Below are positions 35,492-44,005 of a stretch of 64,000 nucleotides of DNA, piece after piece (positions within the stretch are counted from its first letter, which is position 1; each line of letters starts with the position of its first letter). The notes under the pieces were generated by a model. It was not told the DNA's origin and ran no database searches. It saw only the letters and a program-made list of their open reading frames with translations. The stretch covers positions 1-64,000 of the forward strand of contig JACDZG010000012.1 of NCBI GenBank assembly GCA_013426805.1, written 5' to 3'. The translations under genes were made by a program, and so were the position numbers. Origin of the DNA: Chromatiaceae bacterium. Its GTDB lineage: Bacteria > Pseudomonadota > Gammaproteobacteria > Chromatiales > Chromatiaceae.

Positions 35492-36370
35492 CTATGCGGA
35501 GATCTTGAACTCCTCAATGTGCCCACGTATCTCCGTCGGCACGGCGTTATTTTCGCGCATCCGACGCGCAAGTTCTGCGCGCTTTTCATCGAACCGGATG
35601 CCGGTGCGATGGCTCACGTATTTGAGAGCGGCCTTGCCGTCCAACATGCGCACGAGGCGCTCCCAACGATTCAGCGCGGGAGCCGCAGGCGCATCAAATC
35701 GATCAATGCTTTGACGGTGCTCCACGAGAGCGGCCGCAGCATTGGTAGCCCCTTGCTTCAACAGAAACTGCTGTAATTCATCTGTGAGGGCGGCGCCATG
35801 CCGCATTGGGTTACACCCGAATCCGACCGCCGGTGAGGGCACATTGGCTGCAATAGCCGTGACGGTTGCGGCGGACCTGTCTTTTAGCTCGTCGGCGCAG
35901 TTCAGGCAGAACGCCGTCGTCGAGACCGCCGTATGCGTCGAAGTCATCCTTGCGTCGTTGGCCACCGTAGCCATGGCGTCCGGGTCCAGCAGGTAGTTCT
36001 CAAGCTCCCAACGCAGCAGGACACGAATGTGCTCTCCGTAGGGCCGCTCAGAGAGAAATTCCGGATCCCGATCCTGCCACCACAGAGGCCAATTGTGATC
36101 GTTCAGCAGCACGTCTCGGTCCACGAGGCCGAATGCGCTAATCCCGTTGGCTCTCGCCTGAGCAACAAGATCAATGACGGCCTTACAGCCACCACCGCCG
36201 GATTCCTGTTCGCAGGTATCGGCGGGCTGGAAAAAGACCTCTTGGCCTTCATCGAAAAACCAACGCTTGGCGACGATCTGGAAGTCCTCCTCAGACTCCA
36301 GAAAGACCACCGCCCCGCCACGCTGCTTGAGGACCAACTGATCCGACTGCTTCATCTTGAATCCGCTCAT
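35492..36370 (-). CDS. DUF4435/TOPRIM-like protein (AriB-like), last gene of the dnd operon
   Basis: 292 residues. The N-terminal strand with acidic residues (GAVVFLESEEDFQIVAKRWF), the second acidic motif (ISAFGLVDRDVLLNDHNWPL) and HIRVLLRWELENYLLDPDAM reproduce the DUF4435/TOPRIM layout found in AriB of the PARIS system and related ATPase partners. LRWELENYLLDP is the most characteristic stretch. A nuclease effector role is inferred from family. It follows the AAA ATPase gene by 16 bases and is the distal gene of a five-gene operon starting with dndC. The initiator could also be the Met five codons later. Confidence 0.75.
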   Translation of the reverse strand: MSGFKMKQSDQLVLKQRGGAVVFLESEEDFQIVAKRWFFDEGQEVFFQPADTCEQESGGGGCKAVIDLVAQARANGISAFGLVDRDVLLNDHNWPLWWQDRDPEFLSERPYGEHIRVLLRWELENYLLDPDAMATVANDARMTSTHTAVSTTAFCLNCADELKDRSAATVTAIAANVPSPAVGFGCNPMRHGAALTDELQQFLLKQGATNAAAALVEHRQSIDRFDAPAAPALNRWERLVRMLDGKAALKYVSHRTGIRFDEKRAELARRMRENNAVPTEIRGHIEEFKISA

Positions 36371-36386
36371 GGCCCCGCCTTGCCTG

Positions 36387-37532
36387 CTAGCGCAGGTTTT
36401 CCTCGATTATCCAGCCGCCCTTTATCAAGCCTTCCTCGCGGATATCCATGGGGAAAGCCTCAAGAATTTCGACCGAGTGTGTTGCCGCGATGACCGTGGT
36501 GCCCGGCTGTTGACGCACCTGTGTCTTCATTAAATTGAGCGCCTTGTGTTGCCAGCGGACATGGAGGTGCACATCAAGCTCGTCTACCAGGATCCAGGTG
36601 TTGCGGGTACCGTGGGCACCGATGCGCAAGAAAAGTTGCACCAGGTTCTTCTCCCCGCTGGAGAGTCGGTCCAAACGATGGGTTTGCCCCCCGCTATGCA
36701 CAACGGCCTCAGGCGGAACACGGCGAATTTCCGGTGCCAGGAATTTGTCTGGGGACCTCCCAAACACCGTGCTATTCACCGTTTTGACTGCATCCTCGAA
36801 ACTGCCGTTGCTCAGCCAGGCTAGCCAGACAAGCAGATTATCCAGTGAATCGGTCCAGTGGGTACCGTGGGAGTCGAATTCCTGTACAGAGCGGTAACCC
36901 CAATGATCCGGCTGGATGACCGGCCGCTCTTCAAACCCAAGAACTGGCGGGATGTCGCGATAAGCAGGAAAGAACAGTGCCGTGGGGAAACTTAGCGTCG
37001 AGTTGGCGAAACTCTCCGGTGCCAGGCGGCTGGAGTTGATCAGCGTATGGCGCAGGTCTTGAACGAGATCGTCATGACGGTCAATCTCCACTAATCGCCC
37101 GCGCACTCGCTGCCTGAATCCGGTTCGATGCCATTGCTCCGCCCCATATCGCTGAAGCTCCGAGTCGTCCCAAACCTTGAGAAACGTCTCCTCGCCGATT
37201 GCCCCAGCCAATAGTGACAGAACGATGCGACGGTCGGCCCCCTGCCAATAGACGCGGGTCAACACATCAAGTTGTACTCTACCCCAACCCGCATCCAGTT
37301 CCTCCTGACCGAAGCGGCTGGGTTCAGCCTCGCCGAGTTGCCGCATCAGTAAGGCCATGCAATCGAGCACCGTGGTCTTACCGCGCCCATTCTCCGACAT
37401 CAATAGGAAGATATTGCAGGGGCGGTCCTGCTCGTCGGTGAAGTCGATCTCGTAGGGCGTGCCCTGAAAGGGTCCGACGCGATCCAGAGTCAACCAGAGT
37501 GGTTGGAACTCATAGACGGTCATGTCGCTCAT
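36387..37532 (-). CDS. AAA ATPase (AriA/OLD-like) coupled to the dnd operon
   Basis: About 381 residues with ABC/SMC-like architecture. N-terminal strand LWLTLDRVGPFQGTPYEIDF is followed by Walker A IFLLMSENGRGKTTVLDCMA. Near the C-terminus come the signature RLSSGEKNLVQLFLRIG, Walker B NTWILVDELDVHLHVRWQHK and switch His TVIAATHSVEILEAFP. These are the features of AAA15-type ATPases in PARIS and OLD-like systems. The ATG at 37532 overlaps the upstream TGA (ATGA), which fixes the start and indicates translational coupling to the DndE-FtsK gene. It probably senses or regulates and controls the DUF4435-like partner. Confidence 0.85.
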   Translation of the reverse strand: MSDMTVYEFQPLWLTLDRVGPFQGTPYEIDFTDEQDRPCNIFLLMSENGRGKTTVLDCMALLMRQLGEAEPSRFGQEELDAGWGRVQLDVLTRVYWQGADRRIVLSLLAGAIGEETFLKVWDDSELQRYGAEQWHRTGFRQRVRGRLVEIDRHDDLVQDLRHTLINSSRLAPESFANSTLSFPTALFFPAYRDIPPVLGFEERPVIQPDHWGYRSVQEFDSHGTHWTDSLDNLLVWLAWLSNGSFEDAVKTVNSTVFGRSPDKFLAPEIRRVPPEAVVHSGGQTHRLDRLSSGEKNLVQLFLRIGAHGTRNTWILVDELDVHLHVRWQHKALNLMKTQVRQQPGTTVIAATHSVEILEAFPMDIREEGLIKGGWIIEENLR

Positions 37533-39058
37533 TGGGTTCTCCCGCGGACGCTTTGCAGACAAAGGCGGATGTCGTCGCTGCCAACCCTGACCCCATGGGC
37601 GCGACGGGCGGCGGTACCTGCCTGAGGCCGCAGCAACATGTCGCCGGCACCGAGTAATTTCTCGGCCCCGGTTTCGTCGAGGATAATCTTTGACTCGGCG
37701 GCGGTGCGGACGGAAAGCGCGATTCGCCCCGGCACGTTACTGCGCAATAAACCGCTGAAGGTCTCGGCATCCGGGCGCTGGGTGGCGAGCACCAGATGAA
37801 TGCCGGCGGCGCGCGCCTTCTGGGTCAAACGTATTAGGGGCGACTCGACCTCGCGGGACTGGAACAGCAGGTCCGCCATTTCTTCGACCACCACGACCAC
37901 ATAGGGCAGATCGATTCGACCCTGTTCGCGACCCTCGGCCAGGTTCGCGACTCCCTGCTGCCGTAATAAGACGGTGCGACGCTCCATCTCCGCGACCAAC
38001 GCGTCCAGCGCCTCCAGGATATCGCCGATGTCTTCCAGCGGCGCTCCTCCCATCAAGTGCGGGAAGCCCGCGTAATGGGCAAGTTCGACCCGCTTCGGGT
38101 CGATCAGGGTGAGATGAAGGTCCTGAGGCCCAAGCCGCCAGAGGAGGGACAGGAGCAGGGCATGGAGGCAGACACTCTTGCCGCTGCCGGTCGTTCCGCC
38201 CACCAAAAGGTGCGGTGCAGCGGCCAAGTCGAAGTGCACCGGCTCCCCCAGCACGTCCACCCCGGGCCAGACCGTGAGGAGCGGCACATCCGTCGCCTGG
38301 GTCGCCCAGTCCCGGAGCCGGGTGCCGGGCACCGTATGCCAGGTGTCGCGCGGACGGGGCACGTCCAGGGCCAGTACCCGCGCCTCCCGGTCGCCTTCTT
38401 CGTCTTCTTGCAGAAGGATGCCCTGACGAGTGGACAGGCCCAAGTGCAATCCGAGCTTGTCCAGACCCCGCTTGACCCGGTCATAGTGATTGACGTCGTC
38501 AAGATAGACCCGGTAGCGGCTGATACGCGGGCCGTCTTCGACGCCGCGGATCTGGGCCGAGACGCCGATCTCACGAAGCCCGGCGAGGATCTCCTGCCCC
38601 AGGTCGATGTGTGCCGGACGCGGTGTCGCGCCGACAAACAACTCGTGGTAGAGGAAACCGTGAAAATCGTGACTTGGGCGCCAAGTGGTGCGGATCTCCT
38701 GAAGGCCGCGGCGGACGTGGCGTTGCAGGTAACGACGATAACGCCGCTCCGACTCATCCCCCTGGAACATATCCTCGCCATGGTAGACGCTTAGCAGCGC
38801 GCGCATCGCCAAATCATAGTCTTGACGACCCTCCTCGTCCGCCGGAAGCCCCGCCCCCGTGATCCGGGCCAGAGCGTACTCGCTGCCGCCTAGACCGCTC
38901 CCGTCCAAATCCTCTGTGGGTGGGGTGGGGATTTGCAGCGACCGTGCCAGGGCAATGCGCAGGACGCGCAGCTTTGGGGCGCGAGGCGTGCCAAGTCCGT
39001 GAACGAGGACATCCTCAATGGTCTGCTCGTCGCGGATATCGGTGTATAGATCGGCCAT
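37529..39058 (-). CDS. DndE-like domain fused to FtsK-type DNA translocase
   Basis: 509 residues. Residues about 15-130 read like DndE: KLRVLRIALARSLQIPTP, GSEYALARITGAGLP, then a tyrosine-rich helix region ending LQRHVRRGLQEIRTTW. Residues 150-270 form an FtsK beta-like domain (EDGPRISRYRVYLDDVNHYD, LGEPVHFDLAAAPH). The motor follows: Walker A LLVGGTTGSGKSVCLHALLL (287-295), LTLIDPKRVELAHYAGFPHL, Walker B VVVVVEEMADLLFQ with Glu for the usual Asp, and ARAAGIHLVLATQRPDAETF. The C-terminal KOPS-binding winged helix is absent, as are membrane helices. It starts 3 bases after the dndD stop. DndE binds nicked DNA; fusion to a pump suggests PT modification or inspection coupled to translocation (inference). 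Confidence 0.78.
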   Translation of the reverse strand: MADLYTDIRDEQTIEDVLVHGLGTPRAPKLRVLRIALARSLQIPTPPTEDLDGSGLGGSEYALARITGAGLPADEEGRQDYDLAMRALLSVYHGEDMFQGDESERRYRRYLQRHVRRGLQEIRTTWRPSHDFHGFLYHELFVGATPRPAHIDLGQEILAGLREIGVSAQIRGVEDGPRISRYRVYLDDVNHYDRVKRGLDKLGLHLGLSTRQGILLQEDEEGDREARVLALDVPRPRDTWHTVPGTRLRDWATQATDVPLLTVWPGVDVLGEPVHFDLAAAPHLLVGGTTGSGKSVCLHALLLSLLWRLGPQDLHLTLIDPKRVELAHYAGFPHLMGGAPLEDIGDILEALDALVAEMERRTVLLRQQGVANLAEGREQGRIDLPYVVVVVEEMADLLFQSREVESPLIRLTQKARAAGIHLVLATQRPDAETFSGLLRSNVPGRIALSVRTAAESKIILDETGAEKLLGAGDMLLRPQAGTAARRAHGVRVGSDDIRLCLQSVRGRTQ

Positions 39059-39061
39059 CGG

Positions 39062-41107
39062 TCAGACCCCCTGGATCAGGTCGGCCACTGTCACCGGCTC
39101 GGGAACCGTGTGCTCGCCGTCGGGATTGGTCAGGCGGTAGGCACGGTAGACATGCCCGGCAATCAGTTGGAGTTTGCGCGCATCGAGTTCCGCGTCTGTG
39201 GGCAAGACGATGACCTGGGTCGCGGCATTGGGGTAGTAGTAGCGCAACATAGCCTCTTGGTGGGCCAAGTCGATGCGGGCCAGCGGAGTGTCGACCACCA
39301 ATGGCACCTGCTTCCCAGAGACCTCGCTTAGCGCCCACAGAAGGGCAGTTGCCATAAGCTGCTTCATGCCCGCAGAAAGGTTCCCCATGCCGATGGGCTG
39401 CGATTCCCGGTCCAGGTATCGCAATCCGAAATCGTCGTCCACCTCCACTCGCTCGATCAGCGGGTGTGAGGTCATTAGAACTCGAAAGTGGCGATTAATT
39501 GCCGCCTCCAACTCTTCCCGTTGGGCTCGTTTGCGTGCACTCTTGAGTTCAGCAAAGAGGCTTCCAAGACGGCGGGCAGTGGCGATCTTGTCTTCGGTAA
39601 CTCGATTCTTACCAATCTTTGTTTTGGTCTGCTCCGCTTTGCTACGGACCTCGGAAAGCCTGCGTTGCAGGCTGGCGGACTCCGTTTCGATGTCCACGTG
39701 CCGCTTCTTCTTGGTGTCCAGGCCACGCTCCAGTTCGTCGCGTTCCGCCACATAGCGGTCATAGCGCGCCCGCTCCTCTTCAGAGAGCGCACCCACGTTC
39801 AGCAGATCAGCCTCTAATTGGTGCAACTCGCCGGTGAACCCTTGAACGCGGCGCAGTTCCTCAGCCCGGGCCGAGCGCAGTGCCTCGGCTTGGGCGTAGG
39901 GGGCGAGTTGGTCCCGCGACGCCGAGGCCGCTTGCGGGTCTGGGGCGAACGAGGGATCCATGGTGTCGCTGGCCGCTTCCGCCTCTCGCTCCAGGAGACG
40001 CACCAATTTGTACCTATAGTAGGCGCGCTGACCGTCGCGGATGTCAGGGTCGGGGAACTCCGGCAGATCGAACAGATGTCCTGGCAAGACTTCCAGAAGG
40101 GACTCTAAGACCCGGCTCCGGGAATTGGCGTCGCTGCCAAGTACCCGGTCCAGTCTTTCCAGTGCCCGCCTGATCAGGGACGGATTAACTAGGAGTGCGA
40201 TGTCCCGCGGGATCTGGGCCGAGATCCGGTCCAGCGCCTCGGCTCGCTGCGCCTGGATCCGTTCTCGTGTTTCTTTGAGCTGCGCTTCGTCGTGGCGATG
40301 CACGAAGCTACTCAGTCCTTCGATACGGCGGCGGATGCGGCGTAGCGCGTCCGTGTCGTTTTCGATCTCCTCTTTCAGGTTGGCCCGCTTCCCGTCCAAG
40401 GCCGCGAGTTCAGCCCCGATCCCGCGAGCTTCCCCCTCAAGACGCTCTAGGTCAGCTCGGGCCTGTGGGTCCAGATCATTATGTTGCCAGCGGCCGATTG
40501 CTTTGTTCAGGGCGTCCCGTAGTGCCTCAATGGCGCCGATCCCAAGGAGGCGTTCCATCTGGCGTTGTTGCGCATCTCGGTTGGCCTCCGCTAACTCCTC
40601 GATTTGTTCGCCATCAAACAGGAAAAAATACAGATAGTCCCTAGGCAGGCGGCGGTCGAGAAACTCTTGAGCCTCATCGTCTGCGAAAGTCTCGGTAGCG
40701 GTCGTGACGGTTAAGGATTCGTCGCCGTCCCAGGCCCCGTTCTCGATGCGCCAGGTCCGTTCCGCGGTAACCTGGCCACTGTCCTCACTCCAGGTCAGTC
40801 GAACTGCGCAGCGGGTTTGACCCTCTCTACGCGCCCGTCGGTTCATGATCCCCCACCAATCGTTACCGGCACCCACCACGTACTGGTTGGGCGAAGGTAT
40901 ACGCGAGCGCTGAACCGCGCGCCGCAACGGCTCGTAATTAACACCGGTGAAGAGGAGCTTGAGTCCGTTGAGCAGGCTGGTCTTGCCGAAGCCGTTGCGA
41001 CCCATGATCAGGCAGACATTGCGCCCGGGCTCGGGAGTGCCCAAGTCGATCTGCTGCCCCCCGTAGTAGGAGAACAAGTTGGTGAGTCGAATGCTCTCAA
41101 AAATCAT
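39062..41107 (-). CDS. dndD: DNA sulfur modification ATPase DndD
   Basis: 681 residues, an SMC/Rad50-like ATPase. The N-terminus FESIRLTNLFSYYGGQQIDL is followed by Walker A NVCLIMGRNGFGKTSLLNGL, a DndD-typical LFTGVNYEPLRRAV, and YLYFFLFDGEQIEELAEANR. The middle is a long coiled coil (residues about 200-560). The C-terminus has LSAGMKQLMATALLWALSEV and LVVDTPLARIDLAHQEAML. DndD supplies ATPase activity during phosphorothioate insertion. The ATG overlaps the dndC stop (ATGA), so the two are coupled. No CxxC zinc hook is seen in the coiled coil. Confidence 0.92.
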   Translation of the reverse strand: MIFESIRLTNLFSYYGGQQIDLGTPEPGRNVCLIMGRNGFGKTSLLNGLKLLFTGVNYEPLRRAVQRSRIPSPNQYVVGAGNDWWGIMNRRARREGQTRCAVRLTWSEDSGQVTAERTWRIENGAWDGDESLTVTTATETFADDEAQEFLDRRLPRDYLYFFLFDGEQIEELAEANRDAQQRQMERLLGIGAIEALRDALNKAIGRWQHNDLDPQARADLERLEGEARGIGAELAALDGKRANLKEEIENDTDALRRIRRRIEGLSSFVHRHDEAQLKETRERIQAQRAEALDRISAQIPRDIALLVNPSLIRRALERLDRVLGSDANSRSRVLESLLEVLPGHLFDLPEFPDPDIRDGQRAYYRYKLVRLLEREAEAASDTMDPSFAPDPQAASASRDQLAPYAQAEALRSARAEELRRVQGFTGELHQLEADLLNVGALSEEERARYDRYVAERDELERGLDTKKKRHVDIETESASLQRRLSEVRSKAEQTKTKIGKNRVTEDKIATARRLGSLFAELKSARKRAQREELEAAINRHFRVLMTSHPLIERVEVDDDFGLRYLDRESQPIGMGNLSAGMKQLMATALLWALSEVSGKQVPLVVDTPLARIDLAHQEAMLRYYYPNAATQVIVLPTDAELDARKLQLIAGHVYRAYRLTNPDGEHTVPEPVTVADLIQGV

Positions 41108-42474
41108 GGAGCTGGCTCGGTCCTGTCGGCCTGTCGGACGGCGTTCTCGACGACCTTGATCACGTCGTCCAGAAGCTGCTGACGACTACTCGGGCTGTCG
41201 AGCGATGCATATCGGTCAGTGACTAGGCTATAAAGGTCCGTGGCCCAGATGTTCTGGACCTCGAACCTGGGGGCTAGGTCCTCGATGAGTGCGAGATCCC
41301 TGGATAGGTCTTCTGACGTGAGGGTCAAGGTTCCAACCTCCCTTCCGTAGTCTCTGGCAATGGCTAATGCGCTGTTAGTGACATCGAACTTCTCGGCCCA
41401 CTGCTGCTGAATGTAAGCAATCTCGGCATCTTCGATCAACCGGCGACCTACGGTCTTCTCCAGTTCCAGAAGCCGGCGCAGGATCAGTTTGCAGGTCTCC
41501 GAGCTGAAGGGTCCGGGTCCGATGGACTCGTTGCGGCGGATGCCGTCACGCTTGCTGGTGTCTTCACGTATCTCTTTGAGCCAGTTGCGGAATTCATTTA
41601 ATGGTTGCATCCAGGCCGCACCCGAGTCGATGAACCCGCGCATGGATTTGTCCTCCTTGACCACGGTACAGGTCCAGCAGCCGAAACGGCTTCCCCCGCA
41701 TGATGGCGTGTTCAGGTCAAAGACTACCGGGCACTCGCCGCCGCTCGCCTGCCGGTAGAGGTCGAGCATGAAGTCGTGAGTACCGCCCCAGGGCGGCGGG
41801 TTACGAGTAAAGAGATATTCCCAAACCTGATCCGTCGACCAGTCCGCGATCGGTGTCATCACCAGGGCGTCAGGGATTTCGCCATGGGGATTCAGGCCGC
41901 GACTGTTGGTGGCGCGACCCTCCATCCGCTGCGCGCGGCTGGCGCTCTCGTCCAGACGGGTGCCCAAGAGCAGGACGACTCCGCCGTGCGCGCGCACGAT
42001 GCCGTCAATCACGGCCCGTGAGGGCTTGATCTTCATCTTGGTCGTGCACCAGCGGAACCAACGGGTCGGTGACGGATACCCCTTGCCGATCAGGTTCCCC
42101 CAGAAGCTCTGCTCAGGGGTCGGCTGAACCCGGTGCACGTAGACCGGCAGTCCGTTGGCACGGGCATGGCTGGCGACCCGCGACAGGCGGTCCGCCAGAT
42201 ACTCCTCAACGTTCGGTGCCTCAACGCGCGTGTCGGAGGCGACTATGAAGATCGGTTTTTTTGCGCTTGACCCGAGTTCGAGGATCAGGTCGTAGACCAA
42301 CTGCAGGACCAGCGTCGAGTCCTTGCCGCCGGAATACGCAACCACCCAGGCGCGCTGATCGGCGAAGTAGTGCCTGCGCAGGGAGTCGCGGGTTTCCTCG
42401 ACGTGTTCGTCGACCGGAACCGGAACCGACTCTGGGTTGGTTAGAGATTGCATCGATATCTGTGCGGGCGTCAT
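41104..42474 (-). CDS. dndC: DNA sulfurtransferase DndC (PAPS-reductase-like)
   Basis: 456 residues. The PP-loop AWVVAYSGGKDSTLVLQLVY (around residues 48-54) activates substrate with ATP. FRWCTTKMKIKPSRAVIDG and the Cys-rich cluster PSCGGSRFGCWTCTVVKEDK bind the iron-sulfur cluster known from DndC. GTRLDESASRAQRM is another family block. It is the first gene of the operon dndC-dndD-dndE::ftsK-AAA-DUF4435. No dndB repressor gene lies upstream and no dndA cysteine desulfurase is in the window, so a housekeeping desulfurase may supply sulfur. No clear promoter was recognised in the GC-rich stretch just upstream. Confidence 0.93.
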   Translation of the reverse strand: MTPAQISMQSLTNPESVPVPVDEHVEETRDSLRRHYFADQRAWVVAYSGGKDSTLVLQLVYDLILELGSSAKKPIFIVASDTRVEAPNVEEYLADRLSRVASHARANGLPVYVHRVQPTPEQSFWGNLIGKGYPSPTRWFRWCTTKMKIKPSRAVIDGIVRAHGGVVLLLGTRLDESASRAQRMEGRATNSRGLNPHGEIPDALVMTPIADWSTDQVWEYLFTRNPPPWGGTHDFMLDLYRQASGGECPVVFDLNTPSCGGSRFGCWTCTVVKEDKSMRGFIDSGAAWMQPLNEFRNWLKEIREDTSKRDGIRRNESIGPGPFSSETCKLILRRLLELEKTVGRRLIEDAEIAYIQQQWAEKFDVTNSALAIARDYGREVGTLTLTSEDLSRDLALIEDLAPRFEVQNIWATDLYSLVTDRYASLDSPSSRQQLLDDVIKVVENAVRQADRTEPAP

Positions 42475-42623
42475 GAGTTTCGCGTGATTCTACTCGGGAA
42501 CTTGGCGAGCAGGACGAAGTTCGCAGGCTGTGGCGGGGGATTCCGGATCGGTGGAGGGTCGGCAGCCAAGGGCAACTGAACGCGCGGGTCGGGGTTCTTG
42601 AGCGGTCGAACGGAATTTATCTA

Positions 42624-42651
42624 TTGCTAATTTAGTAAGTTCTTATATACT
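42624..42651 (+). promoter_or_regulatory. Sigma-70-type promoter for the exported 98-aa protein
   Basis: TTGCTA (42624) and TATACT (42646) are separated by 16 bases in a markedly AT-rich patch (42611-42660) within GC-rich surroundings. The start codon at 42712 is 61 bases beyond the -10 hexamer. Confidence 0.55.
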
Positions 42652-42711
42652 GAATACTCACCTGGGACGGTTGGGCCTGAGCGGTCGCCGTGGGCCGTCG
42701 ACGATGAGGCA

Positions 42712-43008
42712 ATGATGTTCAAGCCCGCACTGGCGGTTATGGTCGGCTTGGTCTGCGCGGCGGCGGCTGCCGCGGAGTTGAGCGTGATCGGGTCGGCTGG
42801 AAACGGCGGGGATGAGGCCGCGCCCGCGGTTTCGGGCAGCACCGACGTCGGTCCGGCAGCCGCGACCGATCGTCGGCAGTTTGCCCAGATCCCCGCCAGC
42901 AATGACGCTTATGGCTGGCGCTACCCATACGCCTTTCCGACTCAGGCGCCGGTGATGGCAGGTCAGGCCGTCACTCCACCCGCGGCAATCGTCCGCGGTC
43001 GGCGGTGA
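42712..43008 (+). CDS. Exported small protein of unknown function
   Basis: 98 residues. A signal peptide (MMFKPALAVMVGLVCAAAAA, probable cleavage near AAA-EL) is followed by a Gly/Ala/Pro-rich mature part with DAYGWRYPYAFPTQAPVMAG near the C-terminus. A tight AT-rich promoter lies upstream. It precedes the larger repeat-rich exported protein by 96 bases and may share its transcription. The family is not recognised; low complexity makes an envelope or periplasmic structural role possible but unproven. Confidence 0.6.
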   Translation: MMFKPALAVMVGLVCAAAAAAELSVIGSAGNGGDEAAPAVSGSTDVGPAAATDRRQFAQIPASNDAYGWRYPYAFPTQAPVMAGQAVTPPAAIVRGRR

Positions 43009-43104
43009 AGCGCGATCGGGCCCTCTGCCCGGGGTACGGGTTATGTTGAGCGCCTGAAAATTCTTAACCCTTGTTATCCTTAGCTCGAGTAAGGTACTTC
43101 AAAA

Positions 43105-43917
43105 ATGAATAAGATAGTTCAAGCGGCCTCCGTCATTGCCCTCGCCGTTGCGGCCTCCTCGGCCGGCGCTTGGTATGGCGCCCCCAATCAGGCCGGGTGC
43201 ATGACCGATCAGCAGCGGGTGTTTGAGCAGCAACAGCAAGCCTTCGTCGAGCAGCGCCAGGCCATGGCGGCCCAACGTGCCAAGGCCGCGGAGCAGGCCA
43301 TGGCGACGCGGCGCCAGTTCGCCGAGCAGCAGGCGGCCCGCTTCAAGGATGCACCGCAGCCGGCACCGGCCATGGACCCCCGGTTTGGCAACATCGCCGC
43401 GCCGGCGTGGGGCGGCCCCGCGTTCCCGGCCAGGCCGGAGCCGCGCCGCTTCGAACGCCCGGTCATGCCTGAATTCGCGATGCCCGAGATGCCGCGCGCC
43501 CCGGACTTCAAGGCTCCCGAGTTCCCGGCCATGCCCGAGATGCCCGCCTTCGAAGCCCCGGCCATGCCTGAATTTGCGATGCCCGAGATGCCGGATCGGC
43601 GCGGCCCGGACTTCAAGGTTCCCGAGTTCCCGGCCATGCCCGAAATGCCCGCCTTCGAACGCCCCGCCATGCCCGCGTTCGTCGGCAACCGCGGCCCGGC
43701 ACAGGATGCCCAGCGCGCTCAGGCCCGCCAGGAAATGGCGGCGCGCCGCCATGCGATGAAGGAACAGAGTGAGCGTCGCCGCGCGGCGCATGGCTTTGGC
43801 CCGCGCGCGGGCGGCCCCGGCGTCGGCATGGGCTGCGCCCCGGCCGCCGCGCCCCAGGCCGCCGCGCCGGTCGCGGCGAATGCGACTACGGTCGCCGCTG
43901 TCCCGACCAACCAGTAA
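43105..43917 (+). CDS. Exported Met/Pro/Glu-rich repeat protein
   Basis: 270 residues. Signal peptide MNKIVQAASVIALAVAASSA with mature start AWYGAPNQAGCMTDQQ. A Gln-rich helical part (residues about 35-80) is followed by two copies of a roughly 38-residue unit, each containing MPEFAMPEMP and PEFPAMPEMPAFE, then a basic helix and an Ala-rich tail. The WYGAP start vaguely recalls sulfur globule proteins of purple sulfur bacteria, but the repeat is unlike the Gly/Tyr-rich Sgp family, so this is only a comparison. A strong rho-independent terminator follows at 43952. Function unknown. Confidence 0.65.
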   Translation: MNKIVQAASVIALAVAASSAGAWYGAPNQAGCMTDQQRVFEQQQQAFVEQRQAMAAQRAKAAEQAMATRRQFAEQQAARFKDAPQPAPAMDPRFGNIAAPAWGGPAFPARPEPRRFERPVMPEFAMPEMPRAPDFKAPEFPAMPEMPAFEAPAMPEFAMPEMPDRRGPDFKVPEFPAMPEMPAFERPAMPAFVGNRGPAQDAQRAQARQEMAARRHAMKEQSERRRAAHGFGPRAGGPGVGMGCAPAAAPQAAAPVAANATTVAAVPTNQ

Positions 43918-43951
43918 GGCCCCATCACGGTGGCATCCGCCGCCGCTGATT

Positions 43952-43988
43952 AAGGCCCCGCCGCTGCCGCGTCGGGGCCTTATTTTTT
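43952..43988 (+). terminator. Rho-independent terminator
   Basis: Nine-base stem AAGGCCCCG / CGGGGCCTT around a 12-base loop, followed by ATTTTTT. It ends the exported-protein unit, 35 bases after the stop of the repeat protein and 18 bases before the Bcr/CflA start. Confidence 0.9.
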
Positions 43989-44005
43989 GCCCGCTTGAGG
44001 CTTCC

